Shown here piece after piece: positions 1 through 5,276 of a DNA stretch of 5,288 nucleotides (positions are counted from its first letter, which is position 1; each line of letters starts with the position of its first letter). This stretch comes from CAMEON01 sp045643785. GTDB taxonomy: Bacteria > Bacillota > Clostridia > Oscillospirales > CAG-272. The position numbers and the translations under genes are program-made. The stretch is taken from NCBI GenBank assembly GCA_045643785.1, contig JAZRFR010000219.1, positions 1-5,288 of the forward strand, read 5' to 3'. The notes beneath the pieces are model-generated. The model was not told the DNA's origin. It saw nothing but the letters and a program-made list of their open reading frames with translations, and did not search any database.

Positions 1-17
1 TTTTTTACGAGTAAGGG

Positions 18-69
18 TTGGAAAAGTGCTGGGGGGGGTACGGGGGAACTTTTTCCAAGAAGTCCCCCG
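18..69 (-). terminator. Overlapping hairpins downstream of the ABC ATPase gene, possible terminator
   Basis: The short stretch after the ABC ATPase stop codon can fold in two mutually exclusive ways. Hairpin 1 pairs CGGGGG (41-46) with CCCCCG (64-69) and ACTT (48-51) with AAGT (60-63), with A47 bulged. Hairpin 2 pairs TTGGAAAAGT (18-27) with ACTTTTTCCAA (48-58), with one extra T. Neither is followed on the minus strand by a clean run of T, so intrinsic termination is only a guess. It could equally be a dispersed intergenic repeat or an mRNA-stabilising 3' structure. No start codon follows on the minus strand before the window edge, so any partner permease gene begins further left. Confidence 0.35.
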
Positions 70-86
70 GAGTTCGTTCCCCTCTC

Positions 87-1163
87 TCACTCCTCCTCCA
101 CCCCGATGGCGGACTGCTCCTCGCGGCGCTTATCGGCGTCGGCCACCAGACCTGTGGCCACCTGGGTCTCCAGGGCGTTGCGGGGCTTGGATCTTGCGCG
201 GCGGGTGTAGCGGGTGGGGGTATCGTCCTCCTCGGACTTGTTCACGACGGTGATGAAGATGTCCTCCAGGGACAGGCCCAGGGCTTCCATACCGATCAGC
301 GCCCAGCCGCGGTCAGCCAGGGTAAAGAACAGCTTCTTGCGGATGTCCACACCGGGGGCGGACTCGATCATGAAGGTGGTGGCGTCGCCGTCCCGCTCAG
401 CCAGCGCCTCGCAGTAGACGATGCCCTGCATATTCCGCAGAACCGACAGAACCTGATCCTGAGGGCCGCAGATCTTGGCGTTGAAGCGGCGGTTGTTCTC
501 GATGACGCGGGTGATGTTCTCGGTCTTCTCATCGGCCACGATGCGACCCTTGTTGATGATGATGATGCGATCGCAGACCGCCTGCACCTCCTGCAGGATG
601 TGGGTGGAGAGGATGACGGTGTGATCTCTGCCCAGGGAGCGGATGAGGTTGCGGATCTCGATGATCTGCTTGGGATCCAGACCTACGGTAGGCTCGTCAA
701 AAATGATGACCTTGGGAGAGCCCACCAGGGCACCGGCGATACCCACGCGCTGACGGTAGCCCTTGGAGAGGTTCTTGATGACACGCTTGCGGACGTCCCC
801 GATGCGAACCACCTCGCAGACCTCCCCGAGGTGGGCCTCGCGGTTGAGCTTGCAGCCCTTGAGGTCGTAGTTGAAGTTCAGGTACTCGTCCACGGTCATG
901 TCCAGGTAGAGGGGGGGCTGCTCGGGGAGATACCCGATCTGCCGCTTGGCGTTCAGGGGGTCGCCCAGCACGTCAATGCCCGCCACGCTGACCCGTCCCG
1001 CCGTAGAGGAGAGGTAGCCCGTGAGGATGTTCATGGTGGTGGACTTGCCCGCGCCGTTGGGGCCCAGGAAGCCGACGATCTCGCCTTCGCCGATGGAGAG
1101 GCTGATGTCGTCCACCGCGCAGTTGGAGCCGTAGTTTTTAACCAGATGCTCGATTTGAATCAT
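87..1163 (-). CDS. ABC transporter ATP-binding protein, GldA/NatA-like
   Basis: This 358-residue protein is the nucleotide-binding subunit of an ABC-2 type transporter; it would hydrolyse ATP at the inner face of the membrane to power a separate permease. All core motifs are visible: Walker A GPNGAGKST (34-42), Q-loop glutamine in YLPEQ (Q82), signature LSKGYRQR (132-139), Walker B IIFDEP (153-158), D-loop GLDP (161-164) and H-loop histidine in STH (H188). Residues about 220-308 form the C-terminal regulatory domain seen in GldA/NatA-type exporter ATPases (DUF4162-like), ending in the typical SLEDIF motif. The last 48 or so residues, charged and probably disordered, extend beyond the usual 300-310 residue family length. 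The ATG at 1163 is preceded by AAAGGA about 10 nt upstream. No permease is in the window; in GldA-type loci it usually lies directly downstream, here to the left. The substrate cannot be told from the ATPase. The gldA symbol is withheld because family resemblance does not establish orthology. Confidence 0.93.
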   Translation of the reverse strand: MIQIEHLVKNYGSNCAVDDISLSIGEGEIVGFLGPNGAGKSTTMNILTGYLSSTAGRVSVAGIDVLGDPLNAKRQIGYLPEQPPLYLDMTVDEYLNFNYDLKGCKLNREAHLGEVCEVVRIGDVRKRVIKNLSKGYRQRVGIAGALVGSPKVIIFDEPTVGLDPKQIIEIRNLIRSLGRDHTVILSTHILQEVQAVCDRIIIINKGRIVADEKTENITRVIENNRRFNAKICGPQDQVLSVLRNMQGIVYCEALAERDGDATTFMIESAPGVDIRKKLFFTLADRGWALIGMEALGLSLEDIFITVVNKSEEDDTPTRYTRRARSKPRNALETQVATGLVADADKRREEQSAIGVEEE

Positions 1164-1183
1164 GGATGGTTGATCCTTTCTTA

Positions 1184-1246
1184 CGCACGCCCTGCGGGTA
1201 TGCGGTGATGTTTTTCTCTTGCGGATGCCCCTGCCGAGGGGTATCC
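1184..1246 (-). other. Structured 5' leader of the ABC ATPase gene (two hairpins)
   Basis: Between the putative promoter and the start codon the minus-strand leader (roughly 94 nt) contains two small hairpins. The first (1223-1246) pairs GGAT with ATCC and CCCCT with AGGGG around a CGGC tetraloop, with one A-C mismatch. The second (1184-1204) pairs CGCA with TGCG and CCC with GGG around a 3-nt loop. No T-run follows either, so they are not terminators. They do not resemble a riboswitch class I can name. They may simply stabilise the message or modulate ribosome access, since the Shine-Dalgarno site lies a few nucleotides past the second stem. Confidence 0.4.
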
Positions 1247-1263
1247 ATAATACTACATCTTAC

Positions 1264-1272
1264 AGTATACCA
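1264..1272 (-). promoter_or_regulatory. Candidate extended -10 promoter for the ABC ATPase gene
   Basis: The minus strand reads TGGTATACT: a TATACT -10 hexamer (1264-1269) preceded by TG one base upstream, which fits the extended -10 class that does not need a good -35. No convincing -35 hexamer lies 16-18 bp upstream. It sits in the AT-rich gap just after the terminator of the upstream operon, so it is the natural place for a new promoter. Transcription would start near 1257. TATTAT closer to the gene is an alternative -10 but has no -35 and no TG extension. Confidence 0.5.
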
Positions 1273-1356
1273 CACTATTGTAACGAATTTATGAACCAAC
1301 AGGCTCCGCACGCAAATTCTTCTTGATTTTTCGGTGAATTTTTTGGATTTTGCGGC

Positions 1357-1390
1357 AAAAAATCCCCTCCCGATACATGGTCGGGAGGGG
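1357..1390 (-). terminator. Rho-independent terminator of the hydrolase-adhesin operon
   Basis: On the minus strand, CCCCTCCCGA (1390-1381) pairs perfectly over 10 bp with TCGGGAGGGG (1373-1364) around a 7-nt loop, followed at once by ATTTTTTG. The hairpin begins 9 nt after the TGA stop of the leucine-rich-repeat gene. It cleanly separates the two-gene operon from the ABC ATPase gene, which therefore needs its own promoter. The plus-strand copy is not followed by T residues, so it acts in one direction. Confidence 0.95.
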
Positions 1391-1399
1391 TACGGTTAT

Positions 1400-2827
1400 T
1401 CAATCGGGAACGCAGTTGTAATGAATGGTGGCGTTCTTGAGAGGGTCATTGTTCAATCCCATATCCAACTTCAGAAGGAACCAATCATCCGAGGTGCCGG
1501 TATAGTAGACGTCGTTCAGAGCGTCACACTGATAGAACGCGGCATTATCTACACTCTTCACGCTGACAGGGATTACGACGGACGTCAGACTGGAGCATCC
1601 ATTAAACGCCCCCGGTCCAATGCTCGGAACGCCTTCGCCAATAACAACCGAGGACAGGTTTACGCACCCGGAAAATGCGTAATATCCAATACTCTCCACA
1701 CTACCGGGGATGACGATTTCGGTCAGGTCGGCGCATCCGTAGAAGGCTCGGCTACTGATGGCCGTGACACTGCCGTCGACGGGAATCACACTGTTGTTAC
1801 TGCCCAACAGCAGCGTTTTGCTCTCGGTATGGATCAGGCAGTTCCCTGCACTGTGGTACACGGGATTTTCCGGCGAAACAATGATCTCCTCCAAGGGCAT
1901 TCCGTAGGAAAAAGTACCATCGGGAGTACCCATAGATACGTACGTTGTACCGGCACCGATCGTGAGGGATTTCAACCCGGAGCAGCAGCCGAACGCATCG
2001 TTCCCAAGATCCGTCACGCTGTCGGGGATAACAATCTCGGTCAAGGACGTGCAGCCGTAAAACGCACTGTAGCCAATACTCGTCACGCCTTCAGGAATGT
2101 CAATGGACATCAGCGCGGTACAATTGCTGAACGCAGCGCCGCCAATGCTCGTCACTCTTTCGGGAATGTCAATGGACACCAGAGCAGTACAATTGCTGAA
2201 CGCATTGCGGCCAATGCTCGTCACGGTGTCGGGGATGCGAATGGTCTTCAGATTCGTTGCGCCGAAAAATGCATCGGAAAGGATCTCGGTAACCGCCGCA
2301 CCGTTGTAAGTTGCGGGAATCTCGATCTCCTCCAGATACTGGGTCTTACCCATCGTCACACCGTAGGTGCCGTCGGGCAGGGGGTAGAACTCCAGTCCTT
2401 GGGTTCCCTCCTGGGTCGGGATCAGGGGACCCAGGTTGACCACGGTACCGTCGGTGTAGGTGATCACCAGCTCGCCGTCGATGATCTCAACACTCGAAAT
2501 GCCTACGCCGGCCGCTCCCGGGTCACCTTTGTCGCCCTTGTCGCCCTTGCCACCTGCAGCTCCGGGGGCACCCGGGGTGCCCGGGTCACCCGGGTCACCT
2601 TTATCACCCTTATCGCCTTTGTCACCCTTGTCACCGATTACGCCCTGGGGGCCGGTGGCGCCGGGTTCTCCTGCGTCTCCTTTTTCGCCTTTTTCGCCCT
2701 GAGGGCCGACTTCGCCTTGGGGGCCAACCTCACCCTGAGGGCCGGCCTCGCCCGCGCAGGCCGCAAGACTCACGGCCAACATGGCCAGCACGAGCAGCAG
2801 ACTCAACATTCTTTTCATAGGTTTCAT
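1400..2827 (-). CDS. Collagen-like, BspA-type leucine-rich-repeat lipoprotein
   Basis: This 475-residue protein is predicted to be lipid-anchored on the outer face of the membrane and to act as an adhesin or binding protein. Residues 1-23 form a signal peptide (basic start, leucine-rich core) ending in a lipobox, LAAC, with the lipidated cysteine at C24. Residues 26-106 are 27 uninterrupted Gly-X-Y triplets rich in KGD, EKG and PQG. Residues about 107-135 (ISSVEIIDGELVITYTDGT) are a short beta-strand cap often found after such stalks. Residues about 140-440 carry a BspA/LRR_5 domain: roughly nine 23-residue units of the form LxxIxIPxxVTSIGxxAFxxCxx, two of them degenerate around an insert at 290-355. 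The tail (DVYYTGTSDDW to ATIHYN) is typical of this family. The ATG at 2827 has AGAGAGG 11 nt upstream; Met4 is a poorer start. It lies 42 nt after the hydrolase gene with no promoter between, and a terminator follows. The ligand is unknown. Confidence 0.92.
   Translation of the reverse strand: MKPMKRMLSLLLVLAMLAVSLAACAGEAGPQGEVGPQGEVGPQGEKGEKGDAGEPGATGPQGVIGDKGDKGDKGDKGDPGDPGTPGAPGAAGGKGDKGDKGDPGAAGVGISSVEIIDGELVITYTDGTVVNLGPLIPTQEGTQGLEFYPLPDGTYGVTMGKTQYLEEIEIPATYNGAAVTEILSDAFFGATNLKTIRIPDTVTSIGRNAFSNCTALVSIDIPERVTSIGGAAFSNCTALMSIDIPEGVTSIGYSAFYGCTSLTEIVIPDSVTDLGNDAFGCCSGLKSLTIGAGTTYVSMGTPDGTFSYGMPLEEIIVSPENPVYHSAGNCLIHTESKTLLLGSNNSVIPVDGSVTAISSRAFYGCADLTEIVIPGSVESIGYYAFSGCVNLSSVVIGEGVPSIGPGAFNGCSSLTSVVIPVSVKSVDNAAFYQCDALNDVYYTGTSDDWFLLKLDMGLNNDPLKNATIHYNCVPD
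2094..2231 (-). repeat. Tandem 69-bp duplication inside the leucine-rich-repeat gene
   Basis: Two adjacent 69-bp units (2094-2162 and 2163-2231) match at about 60 of 69 bases by eye, and each encodes one 23-residue leucine-rich repeat (around residues 200-245). The other repeats of the domain are much more diverged at DNA level, so this pair looks like the most recent unit duplication or a product of gene conversion. Being a multiple of three, gain or loss of a unit would keep the frame and change only the length of the solenoid. Confidence 0.85.
2510..2752 (-). repeat. Collagen-like Gly-X-Y coding repeat
   Basis: This stretch encodes 27 consecutive Gly-X-Y triplets without interruption. Within it, 2600-2635 holds four 9-bp units in a row, each encoding Gly-Asp-Lys, and related units recur near 2530-2545. 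Lysine-glycine-aspartate/glutamate triplets are known to stabilise bacterial collagen triple helices, which lack hydroxyproline, through inter-chain salt bridges. A trimeric stalk is therefore inferred. The short in-frame units are prone to slippage, which would change stalk length without shifting the frame. Confidence 0.93.
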
Positions 2828-2869
2828 TTTCGCTGTTTCCTCTCTGAAAACCGATGTAGGGATCGCGGA

Positions 2870-4951
2870 TCATTCCTTATACAGATAATTGAACCGTCCG
2901 ATGGGCGCGGTATCACCGTTGGCGTAGAAGTCCATGACGGTGGCCTGTTGCATATTGTCGCTCCACTTGAACTCAAAGTCCAGTCTGCCCTCCAGACCCA
3001 CCAGGGCGCGGGGGATGGCGACGGTCAGGGTGTCGCCCGATACGCGAAGCTCGGCGGTGCCGACGGTCTCCCAGGTGAAGCTTCCCTCCTCCAGGGTGCG
3101 GACGTACTTCTCCACCATGGCCTGATTCTTCTTGCCCGTGCGGTTGATGACGAAATCGTAGCCCTCCCAGCCCGTGGCCTTGGAGCGGTCAACGTCGAGG
3201 AACAACGTCATCCAGCCCTCGCCCTCCCGGGGGGTGATGGCGTCGGCGCACTTGACACGGAAGTAGAGGTAATTCTCATCGCGGGAGACACGAGCCTCTA
3301 CGATGTCGTTGCGGCCCGAGGTGTTGACGTAATGATAGTCCCCGAAGCCGTCCCAGTCGCGGTGGATGGTGGTGCCCTTGGGGTTGCGGTACACGGGGGT
3401 CACGGCGCTCCAGGCCTTGTTCCCCGATCTCAGATCTACGATGCCCGCGGGGGAGGTGGCCTGACGGGGCTTGGCACCCTTGAAGCGGCGGATGTTGTGA
3501 GCCAGCTGGAGGTAGTAGGTGTCCAGGTAACCGTCCTTATCCATCTCAATGTCGCGGCTATGCTCCCGGTCGTACTGATCCACCATGGCCAGCTGGGTGG
3601 AGTCGTGATCACTCAGCCAGGGCTCGTGCCACTGACCCATGATCCACTCGTTCCAGCCCGTCACAAAGACGATATCGGGATCGAGATCCAGGGCGCGCTC
3701 CCACTGCTCCTGGACGTTGTAGCCATGCTTGTAGGAGTCGGGGGTGAGGAGAGCGTGACCGTACTTGCCCGTGTAGCTGCGGCCAAAGGTCTTTACGTCG
3801 TTGAAGTGAGTGCAGATGCGATCCTTGTTGGCATTCTGTCCCACGCCTACGGTGACCATCTCACAGCTACCGTCGGGACGGGTGACGTACTTGTGCTGGG
3901 GATAGACCTCCAGCCAGCCCCACTGGCTGTTGTTCATAGGCCCACATCCGTAGCCGGGCTGACCGGGACGGAAGGTAAAGAACTCGCGAATCTCATTCAG
4001 GATGCGGGTATCGGCCTCGCAGGTTCCCTCGGCGGGGAGCGCGTCGGGATAGCCCATGATCATGGGCTTGCCGTCCAGCATGTACCACAGATCCGAGTAC
4101 AGGCCGGGCTTATAGACGTTCTGATACAGGGCGCGGAGCATCCGCTCGGTGGTCTCCTGGGGGCCGAAGTTGAGCATGAAGGCCACCTTGGGCACCTTGA
4201 TGCCATCGCGGCGCGCCTCCTGCAGACCCTTGAACAGAGGCTCGTAGGCAGAGCGCCACACCAGAGCGCCGTTGGTGCAGTCAAAGAGCAGGAAATCTAC
4301 CCCTGCCGCAGACAAAAGCGCGGCGTGATGGCGGATGATGTAGGGGTCGGAGTCGCGGTAGAAGCCGTAGAAGGGCTCGTGCCAGTAGGGCTGGAAGGGA
4401 CGCTCCCCCCAGGCGGGGTGATCCTTACGGTACTCGGCGGCGGGGTATTTGTCCAGCACGTCCACCACGTCCACGGGGCGCAGATTTGCGTGACCCTCGT
4501 GCCAGGTCCAGTAGAAGATACCCACCTGCTTGTCCTTCTTCTTGCCCACGTCCTCCACCGAGGCCACCTTGCGCCCCAGCATATCCGTGGCCTCCCAGGT
4601 GTCGTAGCCCAGGTCGAGAATGGCCTTTTCGGGTACGGGCTCGTAGGTGATGCCCGCGTATACGGGCTCGCTTGATACCTCAAAGGACAGAAGCTTTGCC
4701 CGTCCGCGCACCTTTACGGTGACGTCGTGAACCCCGGCGGTGGTATCGATCTCACACCGCGCCTCGGTGTCCTCGCTGTCGTAGCTGGACAGGGCGATCA
4801 CGCCGATATCCTTCCCATCCGCTTGGATGTAGCCCAGGGAGGTATCCCCCGAATGGGCGAAGTGAACGCGGACGCTGATGCTCCCCGCGCCAAAGTCTAC
4901 CTTGTCGGCGCGCCACAGACCGGCGGCCTTATCCAAGATCATATCTGCCAT
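2870..4951 (-). CDS. GH99/GH71/WbsX-like glycoside hydrolase with CBM6-like and CBM9-like domains
   Basis: The 693-residue protein appears to be a multi-domain carbohydrate-active enzyme. Residues about 15-95 look like a CBM6/35-type beta-sandwich (SISVRVHFAHSG near the start, GVHDVTVKVRG near the end). Residues about 140-470 form a TIM-barrel catalytic region resembling GH99, GH71 and WbsX-like proteins: GIFYWTWHEGH (144-154), AGVDFLLFDCTNG (216-228) and VTGWNEW (430-436), where E435 is a likely active-site acid. Residues about 500-693 resemble a CBM9-like domain (YLYFRVKCAD, MTLFLDVDRS, YDFVINRTG). GH99 members are endo-mannosidases, but the substrate here is not established. The ATG at 4951 is chosen because GAGG lies 8 nt upstream; an in-frame ATG at 5014 lies upstream of the predicted transcription start and would add a 21-residue leader that is not a signal peptide. 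The protein thus looks cytoplasmic, unusual for an enzyme with two binding modules. It is first in an operon with the collagen-like lipoprotein. Confidence 0.82.
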   Translation of the reverse strand: MADMILDKAAGLWRADKVDFGAGSISVRVHFAHSGDTSLGYIQADGKDIGVIALSSYDSEDTEARCEIDTTAGVHDVTVKVRGRAKLLSFEVSSEPVYAGITYEPVPEKAILDLGYDTWEATDMLGRKVASVEDVGKKKDKQVGIFYWTWHEGHANLRPVDVVDVLDKYPAAEYRKDHPAWGERPFQPYWHEPFYGFYRDSDPYIIRHHAALLSAAGVDFLLFDCTNGALVWRSAYEPLFKGLQEARRDGIKVPKVAFMLNFGPQETTERMLRALYQNVYKPGLYSDLWYMLDGKPMIMGYPDALPAEGTCEADTRILNEIREFFTFRPGQPGYGCGPMNNSQWGWLEVYPQHKYVTRPDGSCEMVTVGVGQNANKDRICTHFNDVKTFGRSYTGKYGHALLTPDSYKHGYNVQEQWERALDLDPDIVFVTGWNEWIMGQWHEPWLSDHDSTQLAMVDQYDREHSRDIEMDKDGYLDTYYLQLAHNIRRFKGAKPRQATSPAGIVDLRSGNKAWSAVTPVYRNPKGTTIHRDWDGFGDYHYVNTSGRNDIVEARVSRDENYLYFRVKCADAITPREGEGWMTLFLDVDRSKATGWEGYDFVINRTGKKNQAMVEKYVRTLEEGSFTWETVGTAELRVSGDTLTVAIPRALVGLEGRLDFEFKWSDNMQQATVMDFYANGDTAPIGRFNYLYKE

Positions 4952-4959
4952 ATTCAAAT

Positions 4960-4963
4960 CCTC
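4960..4963 (-). promoter_or_regulatory. Shine-Dalgarno site deciding the hydrolase start
   Basis: GAGG on the minus strand is separated by 8 nt from the ATG at 4951. The alternative in-frame ATG at 5014 lies upstream of the -10 box of the operon promoter, so it would not be in the transcript made from that promoter. Together these fix the shorter, 693-residue product as the likely one. Confidence 0.75.
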
Positions 4964-5004
4964 GCTTACATATTGAGTCGGAGCAATCTGCGCCCCGCAA
5001 CACC

Positions 5005-5033
5005 ATAGTACCATAGTTTTTGGAAAATGTCAA
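5005..5033 (-). promoter_or_regulatory. Sigma-70/sigma-A promoter of the hydrolase-adhesin operon
   Basis: On the minus strand a perfect -35 hexamer TTGACA (5028-5033) is followed by exactly 17 bp and a -10 hexamer TACTAT (5005-5010). Transcription would begin near 4998, giving a leader of about 47 nt before the hydrolase ATG. The octamer ACTATGGT is repeated in tandem across the spacer and -10, which may be a coincidence or part of an operator. The near-consensus sequence predicts strong basal activity unless repressed. Confidence 0.9.
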
Positions 5034-5053
5034 CAAGTTTTGGATAAAAATTC

Positions 5054-5082
5054 TTGACTTATTGAATAAAATGTTGTATAAT
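5054..5082 (+). promoter_or_regulatory. Divergent sigma-70/sigma-A promoter reading right out of the window
   Basis: The plus strand has TTGACT (5054-5059), exactly 17 bp, then a perfect TATAAT (5077-5082), so transcription should start near 5089. Its -35 faces away from the -35 of the leftward operon promoter, with only 20 bp between the two. No gene follows within the window: the transcript would pass straight through the palindromic repeats. Two overlapping ATG codons at 5081 and 5084 fall upstream of the predicted start of transcription and are not usable from it. Confidence 0.85.
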
Positions 5083-5150
5083 GATGACAATACCACACCC
5101 GTATAAGGTGGTCAAATTGGGGTTTGGCGGTGGGTTTTCCAATGACCCCA

Positions 5151-5179
5151 TGTAGGGACGGGCGTCCTCGACCGTCCGC
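5151..5179 (+). repeat. REP-like palindromic element, left copy
   Basis: The 29-bp element begins TGTAGGGACGGGCG and ends CCGTCCGC. GGACGG (5156-5161) pairs with CCGTCC (5172-5177), and after one G-A mismatch CG (5163-5164) pairs with CG (5169-5170) around a TCCT loop. The same head and tail recur in the opposite orientation at 5220-5264, which supports a repeat family rather than a chance hairpin. No T-run follows, so it is not a standard terminator. Confidence 0.75.
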
Positions 5180-5219
5180 TACTGACCCCTCAAGGTTCGT
5201 TGTCGGGTCTATGTTATTT

Positions 5220-5264
5220 GCGGACAGACGAGATGTCGAACAAGTTCGACCGCCTGTCCCTACA
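5220..5264 (-). repeat. REP-like palindromic element, right copy, inverted, with an inner palindrome
   Basis: Read on the minus strand the 45-bp element begins TGTAGGGACAGGCG and ends CTGTCCGC, matching the left copy at both ends. Its stem GGACAG/CTGTCC differs from the left copy's GGACGG/CCGTCC by a paired change, so base pairing is kept. The loop is larger and contains a further perfect stem, GTCGAAC/GTTCGAC (5235-5241 and 5244-5250). Together the two copies give the 114-bp block 14-bp terminal inverted repeats (5151-5164 and 5251-5264, one G-T wobble). Confidence 0.75.
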
Positions 5265-5276
5265 AATTCAATTTGT
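5262..5276. repeat. Short AT-rich palindrome at the edge of the REP-like block
   Basis: ACAAAT (5262-5267) and ATTTGT (5271-5276) form a perfect 6-bp inverted repeat around a 3-nt spacer, overlapping the last three bases of the right REP-like copy. It could be an operator-like dyad for a gene to the right, or chance in AT-rich DNA. No adjoining promoter hexamers are visible at this spot. Confidence 0.4.

Noticed and set aside
18..1208. A 396-codon open frame on the plus strand opposite the ABC ATPase
   Set aside because: The minus strand encodes a protein with every ABC ATPase motif. The plus-strand translation has low-complexity Val/Leu/Asp/Gly composition typical of an antisense shadow.
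2460..2702. A proline- and serine-rich small open frame on the plus strand (repeated SPLSPLSP)
   Set aside because: It is the complement of the collagen-coding repeat; the apparent proline-rich pattern is the antisense reading of Gly-Asp-Lys codons.
2510..2752. Interpreting the GC-rich repeats as a mobile element or satellite
   Set aside because: The repeats are in frame, encode perfect Gly-X-Y triplets directly after a lipobox, and stop at a domain boundary, so they are coding repeats.
1334..4675. A 1113-codon open frame on the plus strand spanning both operon genes
   Set aside because: It is antisense to two genes with clear domains, promoter, Shine-Dalgarno sites and terminator. Its translation shows no recognisable domain, and its start overlaps the terminator region with no ribosome-binding site. 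High GC and biased codon use in the real genes commonly leave such a frame open.
4966..4971. An ATG-TAA start-stop codon pair in the hydrolase leader (minus strand)
   Set aside because: Such minimal frames can stall ribosomes, but there is no Shine-Dalgarno site in front of it, so chance is the simpler explanation.
4952..5014. A 21-residue upstream extension of the hydrolase (starting MVLWCCGAQI)
   Set aside because: Its ATG lies upstream of the -10 box of the only good promoter, it has no Shine-Dalgarno site, and it is not a signal peptide; the ATG at 4951 has GAGG 8 nt upstream.
5151..5264. CRISPR array or integron attachment site as an explanation for the palindromic repeats
   Set aside because: There are only two copies, in opposite orientation with unequal loops and no regular spacers, and no cas or integrase gene is present.
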